Shown piece after piece: positions 50,302 to 59,239 of a stretch of DNA of 64,000 bases. The notes under the pieces were generated by a model. The model saw nothing but the letters and a program-made list of their open reading frames with translations, ran no database searches and was not told where the DNA came from. The stretch covers positions 16,006,501 through 16,070,500 of the forward strand of contig OW285190.1 of NCBI GenBank assembly GCA_935421135.1. Reading direction: 5' to 3'. Each line of letters opens with the position of its first letter. The first letter of the stretch is position 1. The position numbers were made by a program, and so were the translations under genes. The DNA is from Bugulina stolonifera. Taxonomy: Eukaryota; Bryozoa; Gymnolaemata; Cheilostomatida; Bugulidae.

Positions 50302-53300
50302 TTAGAGCTTTTCTTCACTGACTCGAAGGTAAGCTTCAGCTTGTGCTATTACCTCTCTGTGATACCCATTCTTCTTGAGATGAAAAATGGCAGAGCGGTA
50401 ATACTCAACTGCTCCAGAGAAAAAAGATGGGGGGAGTCTGCTTCGATCAACTAGTTCACTGACAGTCTCCTCTTCTATGGGGGTAATAGTGGTGGGGGTA
50501 TTAAGATTGAGTTCAGACGAACAAGAAGGAGATTGCGAGCTAAGTAGCTCTCTTCCAAAAGAAAGAGAGGGTGAAGCTAAAGAAAAGGAAGAAGTGGTAG
50601 TAGTAGAAGTAGTAATAAAAGTAGGTATTGAAAGACTAGTAATTGTATTATTAGACCTTCCAAGAGAAAAAGAGGGTGAATCTAAGAAAAAGAGTGGAGC
50701 AGGTGAAGAGGTGGGAGTAGAAGTAGGTATCGAAACAGTGGTAACTGTATCATCAAATCTTTCAGGAGAATGAGAGGGTGAATGTGAAGAAAAGAGTGGA
50801 GGAAAAGAAGTAGTAGAAGGAGTAGTAGTAATAGTAGTAGTTGTAAGAGAAGAAGTAGAGATGGAAATGTCTCCATTAGTAAGAGAGTTACTGATGGAAG
50901 AAGCATCTGAATCAAAATGACGGTGAGAAGGGAGAGGAAATTGTGAAGAGCACACCCCAGACTTTAAAGAGAATGGAGTAGTAGACATCCCCTTAAAGAA
51001 GGGAGGGTATACTACCCCACCAACAGTTGTTGGAGTGTATGCGGGGATGAGTATTTTGGAAGGTGGAGAGTGACCAGTGACCCTTTGCAAAAAGGATATG
51101 GTCTTTTTTAGTGAATAGATATCTGTTAGAAAGCGTGTGTTGAATGAGATGTGTCGGTGACAGGGCTTTCCATCAATATGATGATTAGATGGAAAGTTGT
51201 AGTGTCTATTCATCCCCTCATCATCTACTGTTATGTGATAGCAAAAACATGCAGATTCGGAGCAAAAAATGCTGTTGAATGTGGACACCTCGTCGGTGCC
51301 CAACATTCTTATTGCATAAAAAACAGGGGTCATCCGATTCAAATGGCTTTGTTAGTGACATCTCCAGTCTTCTTTTTGTCTCATCACTAACAAAGACATA
51401 GAATCTTAGACCCCCCTTACATATCGACTTTGCTCTGAGTCCTAAAAAAGAAAGAAAATAACAAGAATAAGTGAGAGAGAACATATGACTTACTTGTAAA
51501 TCAGAAAAAAAAAAAAGATTCTAAATCTACAAATAGATACTAAATCATTCTTACCTATCTCGAAGCCATCTACTCCCCCACATTGTTCAAATAAAGCAAT
51601 CTCTTCTTCCCCTAGTTCTGTTTCTTTTTCATTCTATAATGTAAATAAAATGTGCAGTGACTAATTAACAAACTACATTAACATAGCTATTTGTAATATA
51701 TGGTTTTTGAAGAATTTGATGAAAAAACTGGCACTCTAAGTACTAAGCAAGTCTACTAAAGCCTGTCTATTTACTCACATAAAGAGAAATACATCATCAA
51801 CATAAGAAAACCAGTTGTAATTTATGTTATATTTTTTCACATAAGAAAAGAAAAAAAAAGTGTCTTATTGATAAAAATAATACATAAGAAAGAAAGTGCA
51901 ATACTTATAATAAAAATATCACTAATCTTTAACATCTTAGACATGGTAAGAGACTTATAGAATTAGAGAAAATCATACTATGACTAATTAACATCTGGTT
52001 TTAAAAAGGAAGTAGTCTCTTTTGACATTCTAGACATGGTAAGAGGCTTATAGTATAAAAAAGTACATCATCATTATGTGTAACTAACATGTACTTCTGC
52101 AGAAATGTCAGTAATCTCCTTTGACATCTTAGAAACCCAACACCATAGTGGATTGAAGGTGTAATGCATGTGTGAACAAATAAGATAATAGACTAACCAT
52201 TTCTGGAGATGGGATTCTTTTCCTCGAGATTCGTCTTCTGTCTTCCGAGTCGTACGTAATCATATACTTCGTACCTTTTTTTGATGTTTTAATTTTTCTT
52301 ATATATTTCTTTCTTTGATATTTAGATGTAGAAGCCTGTAAGTATACATGTATGTAGAGTAATAAACATATACCAAAGCATAAGTCAAGTAAACGGAACT
52401 ACTAATGCAACATAGTTACTAAACAAAGAAAATAAGAATGAATAAAAATATATAGGAAACATGAGCATAGTGGTAGTGTACAAGTCAAGTATACAAAAAT
52501 ACTAATCCCTATAGTTATTGAGCAAGAGAATAAGAATACTGATAACAACTACTTTTAGAATGAATAGCATAGGCAAGTTAAATAACAAGTAATAATATAT
52601 ACTAAAGCCTTAACTGTGTGGATAAAACCACCAACTCACCATAGTCACTGGGGAATAGAAACAAGAACAGATAAACAGAACATGTGTTAGCAAGAATTAA
52701 TTTTGAAGTGAATAATCAGTATAAGACAGAAAAAAAACCAAAAATACCACCCCTTACTTTTTATGTGTTTTTCAACCAATTGAGTCTTTCTGATGGTAAG
52801 CTCCTCCCAAACAGAGAGATAAATTACTCTTGTGTTAGTGCAGATCTATTTATTAGAATTAATCAGTTAGTCTTTTTAGCTTCAAGTTCATCCTAAGTAG
52901 TGTAATAAATCACTTTGGTGTAGACCTATTTATTAGAATTATTCAGTTAATCTTTTTAGCAACAAGTTCATCCCAAGTAGTGTAATAAATCACTTTAGTG
53001 CAGACCTATTCATTAGAATTATCCAGTTAATCTTTTTAGCAGCAAGTCCACCCCAAGTATTGTGATAGGCCACTTTAGTACAGTATAGTCTTGGATGTAG
53101 AGTATAGGCTACACTTGATAATATACTTCTTTGCTAGGATGTACAAGTATAGTCAGTACAAGTGGTAATAAACTGTTTTGATACTTATTACCCTACTAGT
53201 GGTATAACTACTCATATTGAAAATAAATCTCACCACTTATAAAGTTTCTAAGCTATGGTCACACTAATTGTAGTATAGACAGAGCAGATCTCTACACACA

Positions 53301-53793
53301 TGCTTTCATGTTGAGAATCAAAACAGTTTAATATATAAGCTTACAAAGTTTCTAAGCCCTGGACATACCAAAGGAGAATTATACCACTACTAAAATATAA
53401 TTAGCCCCAATGTTAACTCAAATGAGTAAGTTCATATTAAAATACATATTAAAATAGCTAGGATGTACTAGTATAGCCAGTACAAGTGGTAATAAACTGT
53501 TTTGATACTTATTACACTACTAGTGGTATAACTACTCATATTGAAAAAAATCTCACCACATATAAAGCTTCTAAGCTCCGGTCACACAAATTGTAGTATA
53601 GACAGATCAGATCTCTACATACTTGCTCTCATGTTGAGAATCAAAACAGTTTAATACATAAGCTTACAAAGTTTCTAAGCTCTAGTCATACCAAGGGAGT
53701 ATTATATCACTACTAAAATAGAATTAGTCCCAATGTTAACTCAAATGAGTAAATTCATACTAAAATACATATTAAAATAAGTTTACTCACCAT
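50302..53793 (-). CDS. Element-borne protein of unknown family, Cys/His cluster plus S/T/P-rich region
   Basis: Model in coding order: 53793-53791 (ATG with 5' leader upstream), 52335-52198, 51633-51555, 51441-51289, 51227-50302; 1299 bp, 432 residues. Splice sites are GT..AG; the last intron is only 61 bp with a weak donor (GTGTCC), but joining there links two frames correctly. Residues 2-47 are very basic (KYQRKKYIRKIKTSKK) and suit nuclear targeting or nucleic-acid binding. Next come an acidic patch (ETELGEEE) and a region with CFLC and, after the 61-bp intron, CHRH, possibly a treble-clef zinc site. A Ser/Thr/Pro-rich middle of about 180 residues has repeated DSPSFSLGR/ASPSLSFGR motifs. 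The C-terminus (VEYYRSAIFHLKKN..EAYLRVSEEK) looks helical, TPR-like. I do not recognise the family. It is transcribed away from the IkappaB-like gene. Confidence 0.6.
52640..52647 (-). other. Possible 8-nt micro-exon TGACTATG
   Basis: Bounded by CCCCAG and GTGAGT. Included between the first and second exons of the minus-strand gene it would turn the first ATG into ATG-TGA, a start-stop upstream frame, and supply a second ATG in frame with the coding sequence. It may instead be an alternative start exon. Confidence 0.3.
52860..53790. repeat. Internal duplications in the long intron of the element gene
   Basis: Two kinds. Three copies of about 75-80 bp with AGTGTAATAAATCACTTT and CCTATTNATTAGAATTAT lie at about 52860-53060. 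Two copies of about 325 bp, starting GCTAGGATGTAC, lie at about 53133 and 53457, ending near the first exon. No coding frame. Confidence 0.85.
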
Positions 53794-53901
53794 ATTAATT
53801 GTTGAGTGATGTTTATTCAGAGAAATTAGTAAATATCCACAGAGTTGCAAGTCTTTACTAGGTGGTTGAGTGGTAATGATAAAAATCCTCTCTCACGCTT
53901 G

Positions 53902-53925
53902 CTTTTATGGAAATCTCTGTCCAAT
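53902..53925 (-). promoter_or_regulatory. Promoter elements of the minus-strand element gene
   Basis: On the minus strand TGATTGG (complement of CCAATCA, 53921-53927) is followed about 20 bases later by CCATAAAAGC (complement of 53901-53910), a CCAAT box plus weak TATA box, about 110 bases before the ATG at 53793. Confidence 0.45.
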
Positions 53926-53954
53926 CAGAAGTGATTTGCCTTTTTTTAGTCTGA

Positions 53955-54965
53955 TTTATTGCATCCCGATGTGATTCGATGTAACCCGATGTAACCCGAT
54001 GTAACCCGATGTAACCCGATGTAACCCGATGTAACCCGATGTAACCCGATGTAACCCGATGTAACCCGATGTGTTTTCGACCTCCCCCGATGTGTTTTCG
54101 ACCTCCCCCGATGTGATTCGATGTGTCTCGATGTGTTTTCGACCTCCCCCGATGTGATTCGATGTGTCCCGATGTGTTTTCGACCTTCCCCGATGTGACC
54201 CGATGTAACCCGATGTAACCCGATGTAACCCGATGTGTTTTTTACCTCCCCCGATGTGTTTTCGACCTCCCCCGATGTGATTCGATGTGTCTCGATGTGT
54301 TTTTGACCTTCCCCGATGTAACCCGATGTGTTTTTGACCTCCCCCGATGTGATTCGATGTGTCCCGATGTGTTTTCGACCTCCCCCGATGTGATTCGATG
54401 TGTTTTCGACCTCCCCCGATGTGATTCGATGTGTTTTCGACCTCCCCCGATGTGATTCAATGTGTTTTCGACCTCCCCCGATGTGATTCGATGTGTCCCG
54501 ATGTGTTTTCGACCTCCCCCGATGTGTTTTCGACCTCCCCCGATGTGATTCGATGTGTTTTCGACCTCCCCCGATGTGATTCGATGTGTTTTCGACCTCC
54601 CCCGATGTGATTCGATGTGTTTTCGACCTCCCCCGATGTGATTCGATGTGTTTTTGGCCTCCCCCGATGTGATTCGATGTGTTTTCGACCTCCTCCGATG
54701 TGTTTTCGACCTCCCCCGATGTGATTCGATGTGTTTTCGACCTCCCCCGATGTGATTCGATGTGTCCCGATGTGTTTTCGACCTCCCCCGATGTGATTCG
54801 ATGTGTCCCGATGTGTTTTCGACCTCCCCCGATGTGATTCGATGTGTCCCGATGTGTTTTCGACCTCTCCCGATGTGTTTTCGACCTTTCCCGATGTGTT
54901 TCGATGTTTCCCTATGTGTTTTCGATCTTTCCCGATGTGATTCGATGCACTCTGATGTGTTTCCA
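53955..54965. repeat. Central CGATGT satellite between the two element genes
   Basis: About 1 kb of short repeats: first CGATGTAACC (10 bp) units, then a higher-order mix of CGATGTGATT, CGATGTGTCC and CGATGTGTTTTCGACCTCCC. Open frames on both strands (for example repeats of GRSKTH) arise from the array. It occupies the divergent promoter region of the element's two genes. Confidence 0.93.
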
Positions 54966-54991
54966 ATGCACTCCAATGTATATGCTGTTAG

Positions 54992-55032
54992 CCAATCAGC
55001 TTTATTTGTATCTTTTTATTCACTATATAAAG
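54992..55032 (+). promoter_or_regulatory. CCAAT and TATA boxes of the IkappaB-like gene
   Basis: CCAATCAGC at 54992-55000 and TATATAAAG at 55024-55032, about 90 bases before the ATG at 55118. The CCAATCAG core is the same as in the oppositely directed promoter at 53921, suggesting shared control. Confidence 0.6.
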
Positions 55033-55117
55033 AGAGGTGGAAACAGTAGTTTAGTTAACTCTTTCTAGCTCCAGTCTGTTCTTAATAGAAATTAAAGAAG
55101 GTTAGCACACAAATAGC

Positions 55118-56573
55118 ATGGAAAGTGGATATGGATCAAGCGAGTATAGCAACAAGCTAATGACTCCTATAAACCAAGAGCTGATGAAGGTAACAGTGGA
55201 AAGATGTACAGAACAAAGCAAGTATGAGAATAAAGACTTATTTGAGGGGGTGTCTGAGCTCTTTCTCCAAAAAAGCTTACCTCTAGACTGGCAGAAATGG
55301 GATCCTTTAACCGATATTCGTAATAAGCTTAGCACACAGTTACTAGAAGAAATTCGTTCTATCTTTTGGGAGCAAGATGGAAAGGATGAAGAGTTGTAAG
55401 TTATACATACTTCCAACTATTTTTTTTTTTTTTTTTTTTTTTTGTTTCGTATTGTCTTTTATGATCAAAATAAAATATGATAGACAAATTTCCCATATAA
55501 CTACCTCTCAACTATGTGAAAAACAAATATCATGCTAAATGATGTAGTGAGGTACTAGAAGCAGCCTGAGATAGAGATGAGAGAGCCATTGCACTCGCGG
55601 TATTTGTTGCGAGGAGTCACAAACAACTGAATACAAAGAATGCGAATCGGCAGACATTACTTCACCTAACTGTACAGTCTTATTGTTCGGATTCACTAAT
55701 TCGTCTCATCATCACAAGGGGAGCGGATGGAGCAATAGCCGATGCTTGGGGTTAGTGTTTTATAGCACCAATGTTTGCATGCATTGCTTGTTAAAAAATA
55801 TAGTATTGCAAAACTTGTAACAATTCGATACTTATCTATATTGCTAATGTTTATTTGGAAGGTGACACCCCCCTTCACATTGCTGCACGTCTGGGTAGAG
55901 CTAAGGTTATTCATGCTCTAACCACAAGTTTGACCAGAGCAGAAGTAAAGCATCCATACTTCAGAGTTCCTTACAAATCACTTCCCCAAGACAATGTACA
56001 GAGCTACAATCATGATGGAAGGAGTGTAGTCCACCTCATTGTTGAAACAGCGCATAGCAGCAAGCATAGAGAGGCACTAAAAGTACTAAAAAAAAATACT
56101 CGGGCTGACTTAGATATGAGGGTAAGTGAATACATTACAGTGGAATAAAAGTAGAGTAGATCGAATTGATAAGTTAGATGGGGAGTTTAATTCTATTCTC
56201 TTGTTTGATATTATAGCGAATGGGAGATGGATATGCCCCATCTCACATTGCCATAGAGAATGAAGACTACGAATGTCTACATACATGTCTAAGATTGGGA
56301 GCTGATTCTGAAGTTCGTAACTACAAAAGTGAAACTCCTCAACAACTAGCTCACCTCTACAAATCAGCAGATATGGTAAGGGACCAACAACATAAAGAAG
56401 TATAGATTTCTTGCTTTGTCCACCTTGAGTGATATTCGTCTGAGTAAAAAACTAAAATCATCTTGTAGGTAAGACTGTGTCAAGAGTTTGGAGCTGGAGC
56501 ATATCAATTAGAGTATGCTGAGACCGAAGTCGTAAACATTATAGCTCCTACGACTTCTGATGAAGATGAGTAA
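55118..56573 (+). CDS. IkappaB-like ankyrin-repeat protein on a mobile element
   Basis: Exons 55118-55395, 55575-55750, 55862-56121, 56217-56375, 56469-56573; 978 bp, 325 residues with all phases consistent, close to the length of IkappaB-alpha (about 317). Residues 2-8, ESGYGSS, resemble the DSGxxS phosphodegron recognised by beta-TrCP, with Glu for Asp, at the expected N-terminal position. About 100 residues follow without clear motif. Then come ankyrin repeats: QTLLHLTVQ..LIITRGAD, DTPLHIAARLG, a diverged repeat with RSVVHLIVETA, and YAPSHIAIENEDYECLHTCL..GAD, with a last half-repeat SETPQQLAHLYKSADM. The C-terminus is short and acidic (TSDEDE), like the IkappaB PEST tail. IkappaB proteins hold NF-kappaB in the cytoplasm until signalled. 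Assignment rests on repeat arrangement, size and both termini; a generic ankyrin protein is the alternative. Its 3' flank is the right TIR. Confidence 0.75.
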
Positions 56574-56591
56574 TAAGTACCTAAACCCCTC

Positions 56592-57417
56592 TTTTATTTA
56601 TTCTATTGCTACTATTGTGAAGTTTATTTAATATATTACATAATGCTGACTTAACACATGCACACAACCTTTTATTTATTCTATTGCTACCATTGTGAAA
56701 AGTTTATCTAATGTATAATATACACTGTCTTAACACATGTACACAGACTTTCTTGCTACTAACAGATATGACATACTCTTTTAAATATGTGTCTTTTATT
56801 CTTTCAATTGTGTTTTAACACGTGTACACAATCTTTTATTCATTCTATTGTCACCATTGCGGAAAGTTTATTTAATGTATTATATATGCTGACTTAACAC
56901 ATGCACACGTTTCTTTATTGTCAATACAATGTATATCATAGAACCAACCCTTCTTCCCATCAGTGTATTTATAGCCAAGACTTTACACATTTCTTTATTA
57001 ACAATGCGATGCACATCATAAACCATCCCTTCCGTAGTACTTCTTCTTATCGCTAATGAGAGTTATAGGCGAAGAAGCGCAGCCGAATTCGCTCGTTTAG
57101 ATCACAAGCTTTTCGAGTGGAGGGCTCGGGAGAAGCGGCGGGCCGCTGCCTAGTCGCTTGGCCCGGTGGATACGGGGCACCGGCGTCGCCTCCACGTGTA
57201 CGGTCGGCGCCGCACGCAACGTGGGCGGACGCGGCTTGACCGCCTCAAACGATTGGTCGTTCGGGTGAGTGGGGGTTGCGGGGGGAGGGTGGGCGGCGGT
57301 GGAGGAGGGGTGGCGGTGATGACGGTGATGGCGGCGGCGGCGGCGGTGGTGGTGGTGGTGGTGGCGGCGGCGGCGGCGGTGGCGGTGGTGGTGGTGGCGG
57401 CGGTGGTGGTGGTGGCG

Positions 57418-57448
<31 letters not shown>

Positions 57449-57819
57449 TGGTGAGGGCGGTGGTGGTGGCGGCGGCGGCGGCGGTGGTGAGGGCGGCGGT
57501 GGCGGCGGCGGCGACGGCGGTGGTGCGGACGGGACGAGGGCGGTGGCGGGGAGGAGGGAGGAGTGGGAGGTGGGGGAGGGGGAGGGGAGGAGGGTGGGAA
57601 GGAGGAAGGGAAGGGGTCGTGGCCGGGTTCGGGGTCAAGTGTGCAAATGTTTTTTCGACCAATCAGAAGGGGGGATTTTGGGGTGACCTTGGCAAGGTCG
57701 TGTGCAAAATTTTTGTGCTCTTCTGTGATTGGTTGAAATCGGAAATACCGGCTTGTGATTGGTTGAAAACAGGGGTCAATGAGTGCGTGTCTGTCTAGAA
57801 GTGCACTGACTATACTACT
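56592..57819 (-). repeat. Right terminal inverted repeat
   Basis: Inverted partner of 48481-49750, beginning 19 bases after the stop codon of the IkappaB-like gene, so the gene's 3' untranslated region lies in the TIR. Contains the mirrored CCAAT-type boxes (GATTGGTTG at about 57728 and 57758), the GGC/GGT tract and the end motif. It lacks the duplicated 36-bp segment of the left arm. Confidence 0.9.
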
Positions 57820-57825
57820 TACGGC
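57820..57825. other. Target-site duplication, right copy (TACGGC)
   Basis: Exact repeat of 48475-48480, immediately after the element end CTATACTACT. Confidence 0.93.
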
Positions 57826-58118
57826 TTAGGTCGATTCCGAATTCTATATGAATCTAGCGTCGTGCTTAAGTTCCTAGAATATCAGATCTTTCTCTACACT
57901 CCTCTGCAGTATAAAGTCTACAAACCTACGTCGACCCTGGACTCTTTAATGAGTCTCGCCATCGGCAAGATATATAATAACAAGAGCACCTAATAACTGT
58001 TCACTCTTTTATGTCATATGTGGAAGGTCACTTTGTCGTCCTCTACCAACTTCCAAGCCCTTTGTATACTCGTGCCCTCGGCACCCGTATGTAAACAAAC
58101 ACTAAAACATTACAACAT

Positions 58119-58921
58119 GTTGATATTATCATCATTGTATTCAGTAGTGCTTTTGTAGCCGTAATTTGTCATAAAGTTGAATCACAACAAGCTGGTTTTG
58201 TTCTAGACAACTTTATATTAAATACTTTGAGTCAGATTACTGTAGTATATTAATTTATTTGGCAGACATGTGCAAAGCAGACAAATACTCAAGTCAAGAG
58301 TCAAGTAAGAGTATACATTCCCAATTGATAAAAAGTAATTTAGAGTAAACTCATCGGATGAAGCAAGTCAAAAGTAGAGTAAGAGTAAATAAACAGCCAT
58401 TTTGAAAAGTAAAGTAAGAGTCAAGCAACTAGTGCCAAAATGCTAGAGTCAGAGTAGAGTCAAAAGTACAGCGGTATGTCAAAGAGAATACCAATGGGAA
58501 TTTTGTAGAACACAAATTTCTGATGTATACAAGTGTGACAACACACAATAGGTAATACTTAGTGTTAGATCCAATTTTCTGTCAGTTAAAGTAGTTCTGA
58601 GGAACAAAGGCTATTTCAAATTTGCACTTATTGTAATGGTAGGTCTGTTTATCTATAAGCCTCTCAGCTTCTCTATGGTGGACAAGACTTATTACATAAT
58701 TACACCAAACCAATAGAATTATCATTGATAGCTGAGAGATTAGAGTAAAGTAAGAGTCAAGCATCATGCTTTGTAGGAGAGTAGAAGTAAAAGTCAATTC
58801 CCAGCTTTCACACAGTACAAAAGCACAAGTCAATTAAAAGTAATGAAAAGCTGTTGCTCGAGTTAACTTGAGTCGAGTAAAATGACTCGAGTGCCCATGT
58901 CTGTTATTTAGTGTATTGCAG
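58119..58921. other. Spacer with AGTAAGAGTCAAG repeats
   Basis: Loosely repeated motifs AGAGTAAAGTAAGAGTCAAG (58260-58450 and 58740-58890). No exon of the A-G family was found here, although the decayed copy H begins right after. Confidence 0.5.
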
Positions 58922-59239
58922 GCACCGTCCTTTACCTAAAAATTTGTCTCAGAATATGGCTGTCTATGAAACTCAACAAATGATTCAGTTTCTGTGCACA
59001 CATCCAAAATATACTCAGATGTACTAGATGTACTTACAATGAGATACAAAATTGTATCTCATATCTGCTTTTTCCCTCTTTAGCAGGATGGCATATTCAG
59101 CCTGGCACCAGCTCCAACATTGAGAGCAGCAGCAGACACTCGACAACCACTGGCAGTCGGTGCAGCTACATTGTACTCTGAAAAGGGAAAGTGGTTCAAC
59201 AGAGCATCGAATGGCAAGAAAGCATCCCAAAAGACATAA
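58922..59239 (+). pseudogene. Paralogue H: decayed fragment of the A-G family
   Basis: Two exon-like pieces. At 58922-59030, after a TGTATTGCAG acceptor, a frame reads HRPLPKNLSQ..QQMIQFLCTHPKYTQ, matching exon 3 of the family (DLSHVNENSPAEIINFTLTHPAL in gene C), then hits a stop. At 59087-59239, after CTCTTTAGCAG, a frame reads DGIFSLAPAPTLRAA and ends after 50 codons at TAA; it matches the opening of gene C's last exon (DIVFQVAP). Exons 1, 2 and 4 and the zinc module are missing. It is probably a broken duplicate beyond the inserted element; a transcribed remnant cannot be excluded. Confidence 0.5.

Larger units (their letters stand above)
48481..57819. mobile_element. 9.3-kb TIR element carrying two intron-containing genes (Polinton-like ends)
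   Basis: The element begins AGTAGTATAGTCAGTGCACT and ends with the exact complement, with TIRs of about 1.2 kb and a 6-bp target duplication TACGGC. It is nested inside an LTR, which proves insertion. Contents from left: TIR with GC-rich trinucleotide tract; a 90-bp-type tandem array; a minus-strand gene (50302-53793); internal duplications; a 1-kb satellite (about 53955-54965); a plus-strand IkappaB-like gene (55118-56573); the right TIR. Known families with 6-bp duplications and long TIRs starting AG are Polintons/Mavericks. Those are usually 15-20 kb and encode polymerase B, integrase, protease, ATPase and capsid; none are visible here. So it is either a non-autonomous derivative that has picked up cellular-type genes, or a distinct lineage. 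Confidence 0.85.
47724..58114 (+). mobile_element. LTR copy 3, split by a 9.3-kb insertion
   Basis: The LTR runs 47724-48480 and resumes at 57825 (57820-57825 is the duplicated target); together they align, in reverse complement, with the LTRs at 1-888 and 1739-2688. Ends are TGTGATGG and CATTACA. Flanks are ATAT (47720-47723) and ACAT (58115-58118), a 4-bp duplication with one change. In plus orientation the U3 is followed by TATATAAGGCAG (about 48293) and AATAAAGC (about 48342). The break lies in the U5 part. GGATCGGCCTAAGCC-type sequence is continuous across the break when the insert is removed. Confidence 0.85.

Noticed and set aside
50302..51441. Frameshifted or broken reading of the minus-strand element gene
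   Set aside because: Removing a 61-bp GT..AG intron (51228-51288) joins the two frames with correct phase and makes the whole model a multiple of three, so a break is not required.
54242..54976. A 244-codon minus-strand frame with GRSKTHR/ITSGEVENTS repeats, and others on both strands
   Set aside because: It is only the translation of the CGATGT satellite; several frames are open at once and no splice or start context supports it.
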